NCBI GenBank assembly: GCA_022708385.1
Contig: JAKIYU010000046.1
Span: forward strand, 1 to 13,399
Direction of reading: 5' to 3'
DNA: 13,399 bases
Source: Bacteroidota bacterium
GTDB taxonomy: Bacteria; Bacteroidota; Bacteroidia; Bacteroidales; PXBB01
The position numbers were made by a program, and so were the translations under genes. Positions within the stretch are counted from its first letter, which is position 1, and each line of letters opens with the position of its first letter. The notes beneath the pieces were generated by a model. It was not told where the DNA came from. It made no database searches and was given only the letters and a program-made list of their open reading frames with translations. Shown here in pieces: positions 1-7,074 of the stretch.

Positions 1-38
1 ATGCCCGATAAAATTTTACGAATCAGATTGTGTTTCAT
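1..38 (-). CDS. Possible 5' end of a further minus-strand gene, cut by the window edge
   Basis: An ATG at 38 (minus strand) opens a frame reading MKHNLIRKILSG that runs off the left edge. It starts 21 bases after the PhoH-family stop and would be the third gene of that minus-strand cluster. Twelve codons are too few to name a product, and no clear ribosome binding site is seen. The opposite strand is also open from position 1 to a TAA at 61-63, so a plus-strand gene ending there, convergent with and just overlapping the PhoH gene, cannot be excluded. Confidence 0.3.
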   Translation of the reverse strand, partial: MKHNLIRKILSG

Positions 39-59
39 AGCCGGTGTGTTTTTAAGTTA

Positions 60-1400
60 TTAAAGCAGGTCGTTGGCCAGATTGGCCAGTTCGGAGCGTT
101 CGCCTTTTTCGAGGCGGATATGTGCATAGATAGCGTGTTTTTTAATTCTGTCGATGAGATAGGATAAGCCGTTACTTTGTGCGTCGAGGTAAGGGGTGTC
201 GATCTGGAAAATATCGCCGGTAAAGATAATTTTGGTGTTTTCGCCGGCTCGTGTGATAATTGTTTTTACCTCGTGGGGGGTCAGGTTCTGGGCTTCGTCC
301 ACAATAAAGCAGATGTTCGAAAGGTTGCGTCCCCTTATATAAGCCAGGGGTGTAATGACCAGTTTTTCATCTTCCAGGTCCTGGTTTATGACCTTAAACT
401 CCCTGTCTTTCGAACTGTACAGGTTTTGAATCATTTTCAGGTTGTCCCACAGGGCTTCCATGTAGGGGCTTATTTTCGACTTTATATCGCCGGGGAGGAA
501 ACCAATGTCTTTGTTGCTCAGCGGCACAATAGGCCTGGCCAGGTAAATCTGGTTAAAATTATTGCGTTGTTCGAGGGTGCCGGCCAGCGCCAGCAGGGTT
601 TTTCCGGTACCGGCTACTCCTTGTAAAGTAACCAGTTTAACATTGGGATTCATTATGGCGTGCAGGGCAAAAATCTGTTCGGCATTGCGGGGCGTTATTT
701 TATGACAGACTCTTTTTTCAACCCTTTCGATGAGTTGGGTAAGGGGATTATAAAAAGCAAGTATGGATTTGTTTTCGTTTTTAATAATAAAATAATGATT
801 GGCTATAGGGTCTTCTATTCCAACATCCGACGGGCTGCAATAGCCGTTTTTATAGATGTTGTCGATGATATCGGAGCTGATATTTTCGAGGGTTGACTTG
901 CCGGTATATAACTTGGTGAGGTCTTTTATTTTGCCGGTTTCAAAATCTTCGGAAGGTATATTCAGCGATTTTGCTTTCAGCCTGAGGTTTATATCTTTTG
1001 ATACAAGGATTACTTTTCGTTTGGGATATTCTTCGATGAGCGACAGGGTGGCATTTAGAATGCGGTGGTCAGCCTTGTTTTCCGAAAAAACAACACAGGC
1101 ATCTATTTTACTATTTTGGCTCATCACCACTTTAAACATGCCTTTTGTAGGTTCAGGGCCAATAGGAATCCATTCCCTGAGGGTGTAATTGCTCGATAAC
1201 TCGTCGATAATGCGGGTAAACTCCCTGGCTTCGAAATTGATGGTGTCGTTGCCTTTTTTAAAATTATCGAGTTCTTCGAGTACGGTAATGGGAATAGCTA
1301 TATCATTGTCCTCAAAACTGTTGATGGCGTTATGGTTGTGAAGAATAACGGAGGTGTCGAGAACAAAGATTTTCTTTTCGGAATTTATTTTTTTTGCCAT
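60..1400 (-). CDS. PIN-domain plus PhoH-family ATPase
   Basis: This 446-aa cytoplasmic protein has the two-domain architecture of PIN-PhoH (PhoH2/YlaK-type) proteins. Residues 10-155 form a PIN nuclease-like domain: the strand FVLDTS carries Asp15, and further acidic candidates are Glu43, Asp111 and Asp136 (in LVSKD). Residues 235-446 are the PhoH ATPase, with a Walker A motif GVAGTGKT at 261-268, a Walker B-like FIVDEAQN at 363-371, a GD pair at 395-396 and the C-terminal LEKGERSELA with a probable arginine finger. Family members couple RNA cleavage to ATP-dependent unwinding or are otherwise linked to RNA metabolism; the substrate here is unknown. The ATG at 1400 lies 5 bases after the amn stop, so the two are almost certainly one transcript. 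Length and motifs are complete. Confidence 0.93.
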   Translation of the reverse strand: MAKKINSEKKIFVLDTSVILHNHNAINSFEDNDIAIPITVLEELDNFKKGNDTINFEAREFTRIIDELSSNYTLREWIPIGPEPTKGMFKVVMSQNSKIDACVVFSENKADHRILNATLSLIEEYPKRKVILVSKDINLRLKAKSLNIPSEDFETGKIKDLTKLYTGKSTLENISSDIIDNIYKNGYCSPSDVGIEDPIANHYFIIKNENKSILAFYNPLTQLIERVEKRVCHKITPRNAEQIFALHAIMNPNVKLVTLQGVAGTGKTLLALAGTLEQRNNFNQIYLARPIVPLSNKDIGFLPGDIKSKISPYMEALWDNLKMIQNLYSSKDREFKVINQDLEDEKLVITPLAYIRGRNLSNICFIVDEAQNLTPHEVKTIITRAGENTKIIFTGDIFQIDTPYLDAQSNGLSYLIDRIKKHAIYAHIRLEKGERSELANLANDLL

Positions 1401-1405
1401 TTTAA

Positions 1406-2179
1406 TTAATCAAATTTAAGGTGTTTAATAGTAAGACCATTATTAATTAACTCGTTGAGCGCATCAATACCTATTTGCAGATGTTCTTCCACAAAATTGG
1501 CCGATACTTTCTTGTCGCTTTTTTCTGTTTTAACGCCCGAAGAAATCATGGGCTGGTCAGAAACAAGGAGTAGGGCCCCCATGGGAATATGGTTGGCAAA
1601 ACCGACGCTGAAAAGCGTGGCTGTTTCCATATCAATACCCATGCAGCGTGTTTTTACCAAATACTTCTTAAAACTGGTGTCGTATTCCCACACACGGCGG
1701 TTTGTAGTATAAATAGTGCCTGTCCAGTAATCTTTTGTGTGCTCGCGTATGGTGGTCGAAATGGCTTTTTGAAAGTTGAAAGAGGGCAGAGCAGGTACCT
1801 CCGGAGGCAGGTAATCGTTTGAAGTTCCTTCACCTCGTATGGCTGCTATGGGTAATATAAGGTCGCCCAGTTTGTTTACTTTTTTTAAACCACCGCACTT
1901 TCCGAGAAAAAGACAACCTTTGGGATTAATGGCACTGAGCAGGTCCATAATGGTAGCGGCATTAGCGCTCCCAATACCAAAATTGATTATGGTAATATTG
2001 CCAAAGGTGGCACTGGGCATCGAGCGTTCGGTACCCTGAGGGATAACTTTGAATTTTTCGCAAAATAACTGGATATATTGATTGAAATTTACCAGTAAAA
2101 TGTATTCTCCGAAATCTTCAAGCTCTGTTCCCGTATAGCGTGGAAGCCAGTTGCGTACTATTTCGTATTTTGTTTTCAT
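1406..2179 (-). CDS. amn: AMP nucleosidase, short form
   Basis: A 257-aa enzyme of the nucleoside phosphorylase (PNP/UDP) superfamily, expected to hydrolyse AMP to adenine and ribose 5-phosphate in the cytoplasm. Visible family motifs are the glycine-rich FGIGSANAAT (67-76), LGKCGG (92-97), GIDMETATLF (181-190), whose Met-Glu contacts the ribose, and SDQP (207-210), whose Asp is the likely catalytic acid. It is about half the length of the E. coli enzyme and lacks that enzyme's N-terminal regulatory domain, as is usual in this phylum. I chose the ATG at 2179 (MKTKYEI). The frame is open to a TTG at 2206, but that codon lies inside a probable -7 promoter element. It leads the minus-strand cluster and is followed 5 bases later by the PhoH-family gene. 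Confidence 0.9.
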   Translation of the reverse strand: MKTKYEIVRNWLPRYTGTELEDFGEYILLVNFNQYIQLFCEKFKVIPQGTERSMPSATFGNITIINFGIGSANAATIMDLLSAINPKGCLFLGKCGGLKKVNKLGDLILPIAAIRGEGTSNDYLPPEVPALPSFNFQKAISTTIREHTKDYWTGTIYTTNRRVWEYDTSFKKYLVKTRCMGIDMETATLFSVGFANHIPMGALLLVSDQPMISSGVKTEKSDKKVSANFVEEHLQIGIDALNELINNGLTIKHLKFD

Positions 2180-2203
2180 GCACGATGGGTTATTATAACT
2201 TTG

Positions 2204-2211
2204 CAAAAATA
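2204..2211 (-). promoter_or_regulatory. Putative -7 promoter element for amn
   Basis: The minus strand reads TATTTTTG, an exact match to the Bacteroidota -7 consensus TAnnTTTG. It ends 24 bases before the amn ATG at 2179, giving a short leader. No convincing -33 TTTG is found at the usual distance, so this rests on one element plus its position. It supports the 2179 start over the TTG at 2206. Confidence 0.5.
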
Positions 2212-2283
2212 GTCAAAAAAATACTGAAGGCACACATTATTACAAACTGCTTAAACCCAAATATATTTTATTTTAAAATTGAT

Positions 2284-2291
2284 TAATTTTG
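2284..2291 (+). promoter_or_regulatory. Putative -7 promoter element for the HsdR-N-like gene
   Basis: The sequence TAATTTTG matches TAnnTTTG and ends 24 bases before the ATG at 2316, the same spacing as the divergent amn element. No clear -33 TTTG precedes it; the upstream stretch (2260-2283) is A/T-rich. Positions 2180-2315 therefore form a compact divergent promoter region. Confidence 0.45.
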
Positions 2292-2315
2292 TTGTATAGT
2301 TTTAAAAAAGGTGCG

Positions 2316-2765
2316 ATGCTTAAACTGAATCTTCCGGTTTACGAATTTAAAATAATCAGGCAAAAAGAGGCACTTAAAATATTTGACATCTATAGGAAAT
2401 GCTATGTTAAACTGACACCTGAAGAATGGGTGCGACAAAATTTTCTGAGATACCTTACCGAAGTTAAAAAAGTACCCGTATCGCATATTAAAACCGAAGG
2501 TGCGTTGCATTTGAACGACTTAAAAAAAAGAACGGATGCTGTAGTCTTTGATAAGGAATTTGTCCCTGCGGTACTCATCGAATTTAAAGCACCTGATGTT
2601 TTATTAAGTGAAAAAGTGTTCGAACAGATAAATATTTATAGCATGGTTGTGGCTGCCAGATATGTGGTTGTAACCAACGGAATGACACATTATTATGCAA
2701 AATCGGGAGGGTCAGGACAAAGAGTCGAATTTATCAATGATTTACCCGAATATTGTAATCTGTAG
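2316..2765 (+). CDS. Stand-alone HsdR N-terminal-like PD-(D/E)xK domain protein
   Basis: A 149-aa protein matching the N-terminal nuclease-like domain of type I restriction R subunits (HSDR_N_2 type) and nothing else of HsdR. Signature stretches are LTPEEWVRQNF (33-43), TDAVVF with Asp74, IEFKAP with Glu89 and Lys91 (the ExK pair), QINIYS (104-109) with the trailing Gln, and VVTNG (118-122). These residues fit a potentially active PD-(D/E)xK fold. No HsdR helicase, HsdM or HsdS gene lies in the window, so it is not a restriction system here; its role is unknown. I use the ATG at 2316, preceded by the purine-rich AAAAAAGG. The frame extends to a TTG at 2289, which overlaps the putative -7 element. 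The next gene starts 35 bases after the stop. Confidence 0.82.
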   Translation: MLKLNLPVYEFKIIRQKEALKIFDIYRKCYVKLTPEEWVRQNFLRYLTEVKKVPVSHIKTEGALHLNDLKKRTDAVVFDKEFVPAVLIEFKAPDVLLSEKVFEQINIYSMVVAARYVVVTNGMTHYYAKSGGSGQRVEFINDLPEYCNL

Positions 2766-2800
2766 TTTTTTTTTGTATATTTATATTTTTTTTAGAAAAT

Positions 2801-5635
2801 ATGGCCAACCTTAAACATATAATTACATTTATTTTCTTACTGGCTTTTTCGGTTTCTTTTTTTGCACAGTCTGTCGAAAAGTTCGACCAGTCGCAGCTAA
2901 AAAACTTGGAAGCAGGGAAAGATTATTTGGAACAGAAACTTATAATCAAACTGCGCGACAGCTATCGCCATGTTTTTGAAACCAAAGGTTCAGGCCCTTT
3001 TGAACATAGATTTCAAAACATAAACGTGCTTGTTGAAAAAATGTTTCCCTATAAGATTGCACCGACTGAAATGCGAAATGCACTTGGCCACCCCCTGGTT
3101 GATTTATCGCTCATTTATACAATTACCTTCAGCGAAAATTTAAAAATGGAGGATGTAATGGCGCAACTTAATAAGACAGACCTTTTTGAGTATGTTGAGC
3201 CCTATATCATACCTCAGTTATTGTACACCCCCAACGACCCTTTTTTTAGCAACCAGTATTATATTGATAAGATTAAAGCGAATGACGCATGGGATATAAA
3301 CAAAGGAGATACTAACTTTGTGATAGGTGTGGTTGATTCGGGGACAGACATCACGCATCCTGACCTGATCAACAGTTTGCATTATAATTATTACGATACT
3401 ATTGACGGGCAGGATAATGATAATGATGGATTTACCGATAATTACCAAGGTTGGGACCTGGGAGAAAACGATAATAATCCGCAATGGACAACCATTGCCC
3501 ACGGGGTACATGTATCCGGCATTGCTGCTGCCAAAGCCGATAATGGTACCGGCATTGCCGGTGTGAGCTTCAGATGCAAATACCTTCCTGTAAAAGTAAC
3601 AGACCAGTATGGCGTCATGACCAAAGCCTATCAGGGTGTGGTTTATGCTGCCGACAATTATTGTAAAGTCATCAATTGTTCGTGGGGCAGCACCATACCC
3701 ACCCAGTTTGGGGAAGATATCGTTAACTATGCCACCTATAATAAAAATGCGCTTGTTATTGCAGCAGCAGGCAACGAGCATAACGAAAAACTTTATTTCC
3801 CGGCCTCTTATACCAATGTTTTAAGTGTAGCGGCCACGGATGCCAACGACAAAAAATGGATTGACCCAAACAATAATACGGGCTCCAGCTATAATTATTA
3901 TGTGGGTATCAGCGCTCCCGGACACCAAATAATGTCAACCTGGGCCAGCGGTACTTATCAGGCCAGTACGGGCACCTCCATGGCCACCCCTGTTGTATCG
4001 GGCTGTGCTGCTATTGTTGCTTCTCAATTCCCAAACTACAATCCGACACAGATTAAACAAAAGCTCAAGGTAACCGCCGATAATATTGATGGCATTTCGG
4101 GTAATGTCCCGTATGCAAACAAACTGGGCTCTGGCAGGGTAAATTTGTACAAAGCATTAACCCAAAACAACACGCCCTCTGTAAACATGGTGTCGTTTAA
4201 TCATACCAACGAAGCGTTTGCACAATTTGGCCCCGGCGATACCATTCTGCTTTCGGGTGATTTTGTTAACTATCTCGCACCCACTGTCAATTTAAAATGC
4301 ACCCTCACATCATTGTCCAATTATATTACGGTTCTCGATTCGGTTATAATTTTCCCGTCAACGATACAGACGATGGATACCACAAATAATTTTACATTTC
4401 CTTTTAAGTTGAAGGTTAATGCATCTATGCCCGCAAGCACAAAAATTGATTTCAGACTTAAGTTTACTGATTTGAATTACAGCGAAAAACAATATTTTTC
4501 AAAAGTATTTTATGTCGATTATTTCAATATAGATACCAATAAAATTACCCTCACATTTACAAGCAAAAGCAGATTAGGGTACAACGATATTATGCGAACA
4601 CAAGGCACAGGCTTGCTTTACGAAAACTCAACCTTAAGCCAGCTTTCTTTTGGCGGCTTCATTATAGGTATTTCACCAACACAAGTTTCGGATAATATTT
4701 ACAGTGGGGTGGCAGGAACATACAACAATTTGTTCTTTACACTTTCAAAAGCACAAAAAATTATTCCCCCTGTCGTTTCAGACTTCGATGCAGTAGCTAT
4801 ATTTAACGATAGCCTGGCCGGTGTAAATAAAGTCGGCGTTGAAATCATTAATAATGCTTATGCATGGAATAATCCGGCTGACGAAAAATATATAATTTAT
4901 GAATATAAGATTATTAATAAAAACGCCACACAGTTAAATAACTTATATGCCGGGCTATTTTTAGATTGGGATATAGAAGACCGAAAATATCATGTGTCGG
5001 ATTTTGAACAGTCAATTAAACTTGGTTATTCCTATTCTACTCAGGGTGGTTTTTATCAAGGTATAAAGTTACTTACCGGTGGAAATTACAGATTTTACGC
5101 GTTTGATAATGTAAGTGGGATAAAGGTTAAAGATGGTTTTACCAATTATGAAAAGTATTTATCGCTCAGAACAAATAAATATCAGGGGGGTACCAATAAT
5201 GCCGACAATGATATAGCCAATATATTTGGTTGCGGTCCCTTTGCACCTTATCCTAACGACACCATTACCATAGCATTTGCCATTATACTCGGCGACCACT
5301 TTAACGACATTGTTCAAAGCGCCAATAATGCACAGATTAGATATAATGCCATTAACAGCAGTATTTCAAATGCCGGTAATGTACTCTCACAGGTTTTTGT
5401 TTTTCCTAATCCTGCTTCCGAACAAGCCCAAATTCTGCTGAACGGCATACAGGGTAATGCCTGTGTGATGGAGGTTTTTGAAGTTACTGGCCGCCTGATT
5501 AAGTCAGAAGAAATAAAAATAAGCGGGCAGAATAAGGTACTGACATTGGACACCAGAAATTACAGGAAAGGTGTTTATGTCATCAGAATTCAAACCGGAA
5601 ACACGATTTTGACACACTCCTTGGTAGTCTATTAG
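2801..5635 (+). CDS. Secreted subtilisin-family (S8) serine protease with T9SS type A C-terminal domain
   Basis: A 944-aa exported protease. Residues 1-22 are a signal peptide (NLKH, hydrophobic core, then FFAQS). Residues 25-140 resemble a propeptide region. The peptidase S8 domain covers about 150-455, with catalytic Asp179 (VVDSGT), His234 (AHGVHVSG), oxyanion Asn325 (AAAGN) and Ser393 (GTSMATP), so the triad is complete. An acidic loop at about 202-213 (DGQDNDNDGFTDN) looks like a calcium-binding insertion. Residues 456-860 are beta-rich without a recognised domain. The C-terminal ~80 residues (VFVFPNPASEQ through GRLIKSEE to RKGVYVIRI) are a type A sorting domain, so export across the outer membrane by the type IX secretion system is expected. 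The substrate is unknown. The ATG at 2801 directly starts the signal peptide. Confidence 0.93.
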   Translation: MANLKHIITFIFLLAFSVSFFAQSVEKFDQSQLKNLEAGKDYLEQKLIIKLRDSYRHVFETKGSGPFEHRFQNINVLVEKMFPYKIAPTEMRNALGHPLVDLSLIYTITFSENLKMEDVMAQLNKTDLFEYVEPYIIPQLLYTPNDPFFSNQYYIDKIKANDAWDINKGDTNFVIGVVDSGTDITHPDLINSLHYNYYDTIDGQDNDNDGFTDNYQGWDLGENDNNPQWTTIAHGVHVSGIAAAKADNGTGIAGVSFRCKYLPVKVTDQYGVMTKAYQGVVYAADNYCKVINCSWGSTIPTQFGEDIVNYATYNKNALVIAAAGNEHNEKLYFPASYTNVLSVAATDANDKKWIDPNNNTGSSYNYYVGISAPGHQIMSTWASGTYQASTGTSMATPVVSGCAAIVASQFPNYNPTQIKQKLKVTADNIDGISGNVPYANKLGSGRVNLYKALTQNNTPSVNMVSFNHTNEAFAQFGPGDTILLSGDFVNYLAPTVNLKCTLTSLSNYITVLDSVIIFPSTIQTMDTTNNFTFPFKLKVNASMPASTKIDFRLKFTDLNYSEKQYFSKVFYVDYFNIDTNKITLTFTSKSRLGYNDIMRTQGTGLLYENSTLSQLSFGGFIIGISPTQVSDNIYSGVAGTYNNLFFTLSKAQKIIPPVVSDFDAVAIFNDSLAGVNKVGVEIINNAYAWNNPADEKYIIYEYKIINKNATQLNNLYAGLFLDWDIEDRKYHVSDFEQSIKLGYSYSTQGGFYQGIKLLTGGNYRFYAFDNVSGIKVKDGFTNYEKYLSLRTNKYQGGTNNADNDIANIFGCGPFAPYPNDTITIAFAIILGDHFNDIVQSANNAQIRYNAINSSISNAGNVLSQVFVFPNPASEQAQILLNGIQGNACVMEVFEVTGRLIKSEEIKISGQNKVLTLDTRNYRKGVYVIRIQTGNTILTHSLVVY

Positions 5636-5664
5636 CTCTCAGACGTTATGTCGGAAAAATGAAT

Positions 5665-5672
5665 TACTTTTG
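5665..5672 (+). promoter_or_regulatory. Putative -7 promoter element for the methyltransferase operon
   Basis: TACTTTTG matches TAnnTTTG and ends 21 bases before the ATG at 5694. It lies in the 58-base gap after the protease gene, so the methyltransferase/membrane-enzyme pair may have its own promoter. No good -33 element is visible, and no terminator is seen after the protease stop. Confidence 0.45.
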
Positions 5673-5693
5673 ATGTCAAATCCATTTTAATAG

Positions 5694-7070
5694 ATGAATA
5701 GTATTACAAGAGAGGCGGCCTCTTTTCGCGACCCTTCAGGCTATGTTTTTTACGATGGGGATAATGTTTTCAGAACGATAACCCCCAACTATCGTGAAGT
5801 ATATGAACATTTTGTGTCTTCGGGTTTGAAAGAAAGTTTGCTGCAATCGAACTGGCTTATTCCATTTACTGAGGTTGATAATAAGTGGGGGATAGAGCCG
5901 GTGTATAAAATTCTGCAACCATTAAAGGTGGATCCCCTGACATATCCTTACGAATGGTGTTTTTCGCAGTTGAAAGATGCTGCCTTGCTCACGCTCGGCA
6001 TTCAAAAAAGAGCCTTGTCGTGCGACATGTCCCTAAAGGATGCATCCGCATTCAATGTGCAGTATGTCAACAATAGACCAGTATTTATCGACATTACTTC
6101 TTTCGAAAAATATGTAAACGGAAGTCCCTGGAAAGCGTACAAACAATTTTGCCAGCACTTTTTGTGTCCGCTGTTTCTAATGGTTTATCGCAGCCCTGAT
6201 TTTGGACATTTGCAAAAATATTTTATTGATGGTATCTCTGTAAACTTTACCTCTGAAATGCTCCCTGTGAGAACATGGTTTAAGGTGTCGGCGCTGACCC
6301 ACATTCATTGGCATGCGCGGGCACAAAAGCAGTATCAGGATATAAACAATGATGTGCGGCACTTATCGCTTTCAAAAGAAAAGCAAATTGTGCTTATTGA
6401 CAGTCTTATTACAACAATCAGTTCACTACGGTTAAAAAAACATAAAACGGCATGGAGCCATTATTATAAAGAAACCAACTATAATGATGAGGCCATGTGC
6501 AGTAAAAAGAAACTGGTTGAAGAATTTACTGAAAAACTTATTTTAAGAAAAGTGGTTGATTTCGGGGCCAATTTGGGCGCATTCAGCCGCCTGTTTTCAT
6601 GCAAAAAAATAATGACCATAGCGGCAGACATAGACCCGTATGTTGTTGAGGCAAACTATAACTATGCGAAAGACGAAAAGGATGCTTACCTTTTGCCTCT
6701 TGTGGCAGATATATGCAACCTGTCGCCTGCACTGGGCTGGAATAATACCGAGCGAAAACCTTTGTCCGAAAGGCTTCAAGCCGATCTGTCGCTAGCGCTG
6801 GCGCTTATTCATCATCTTTTTATTTCTCACAATCTGACTTTTTTACAAATAGCTTCTTTTTTTGCTGCGCATAGCCGGTATTTGCTCATCGAATTTGTTC
6901 CCCTTACCGATAAACAGGTACAGCGTCTTATTCGAAACCGCAGCGATAGCTTCGAGGCATACAACGAAATATTTTTTGAAGAAGCCTTTCAGAAAGAGTT
7001 TACAATTCTGAAAAAAGAAAAAATATCAGGCTCTGAACGCACATTATACCTTTTTGAAAAGAAAGGCTGA
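5694..7070 (+). CDS. Two-part class I SAM-dependent methyltransferase with kinase-like N-terminal half
   Basis: 458 aa, cytoplasmic (no signal or membrane segments). The C-terminal part (about 255-458) is a Rossmann methyltransferase: motif I VVDFGANLGAF (287-297), an acidic loop ADIDP (311-315) after strand 2, and a later strand/helix LALALIHHL (367-375). The N-terminal part opens with SFRDPSGYVF (10-19) and contains YPYEWCFSQLKDAAL (84-98), LKDASAFNVQY (114-124) and RPVFIDITSFE (128-138), conserved in my recollection of a family annotated simply as SAM-dependent methyltransferases. Asp116, Asn121 and Asp133 are spaced like the catalytic-loop Asp/Asn and metal-binding Asp of protein and aminoglycoside kinases, which suggests, without proving, a kinase-like fold. 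The substrate is unknown. Its stop is 4 bases before the membrane-enzyme gene's ATG, so the two are translationally linked and probably act on a common envelope product. Confidence 0.85.
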   Translation: MNSITREAASFRDPSGYVFYDGDNVFRTITPNYREVYEHFVSSGLKESLLQSNWLIPFTEVDNKWGIEPVYKILQPLKVDPLTYPYEWCFSQLKDAALLTLGIQKRALSCDMSLKDASAFNVQYVNNRPVFIDITSFEKYVNGSPWKAYKQFCQHFLCPLFLMVYRSPDFGHLQKYFIDGISVNFTSEMLPVRTWFKVSALTHIHWHARAQKQYQDINNDVRHLSLSKEKQIVLIDSLITTISSLRLKKHKTAWSHYYKETNYNDEAMCSKKKLVEEFTEKLILRKVVDFGANLGAFSRLFSCKKIMTIAADIDPYVVEANYNYAKDEKDAYLLPLVADICNLSPALGWNNTERKPLSERLQADLSLALALIHHLFISHNLTFLQIASFFAAHSRYLLIEFVPLTDKQVQRLIRNRSDSFEAYNEIFFEEAFQKEFTILKKEKISGSERTLYLFEKKG

Positions 7071-7074
7071 AGCA

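Noticed and set aside
2180..2206. TTG start extending amn by nine codons
   Set aside because: It falls inside the probable -7 element, and the ATG at 2179 starts the conserved MKTKYEI sequence.
3218..3781. 187-codon minus-strand frame inside the protease gene
   Set aside because: It lies opposite the strongly conserved S8 catalytic region and reads as low-complexity hydrophobic residues, the expected shadow of a coding strand.
2316..5635. A restriction or defence island built around the HsdR-N-like gene
   Set aside because: No methylase, specificity, helicase or other defence gene is nearby; the neighbours are amn and a secreted protease.
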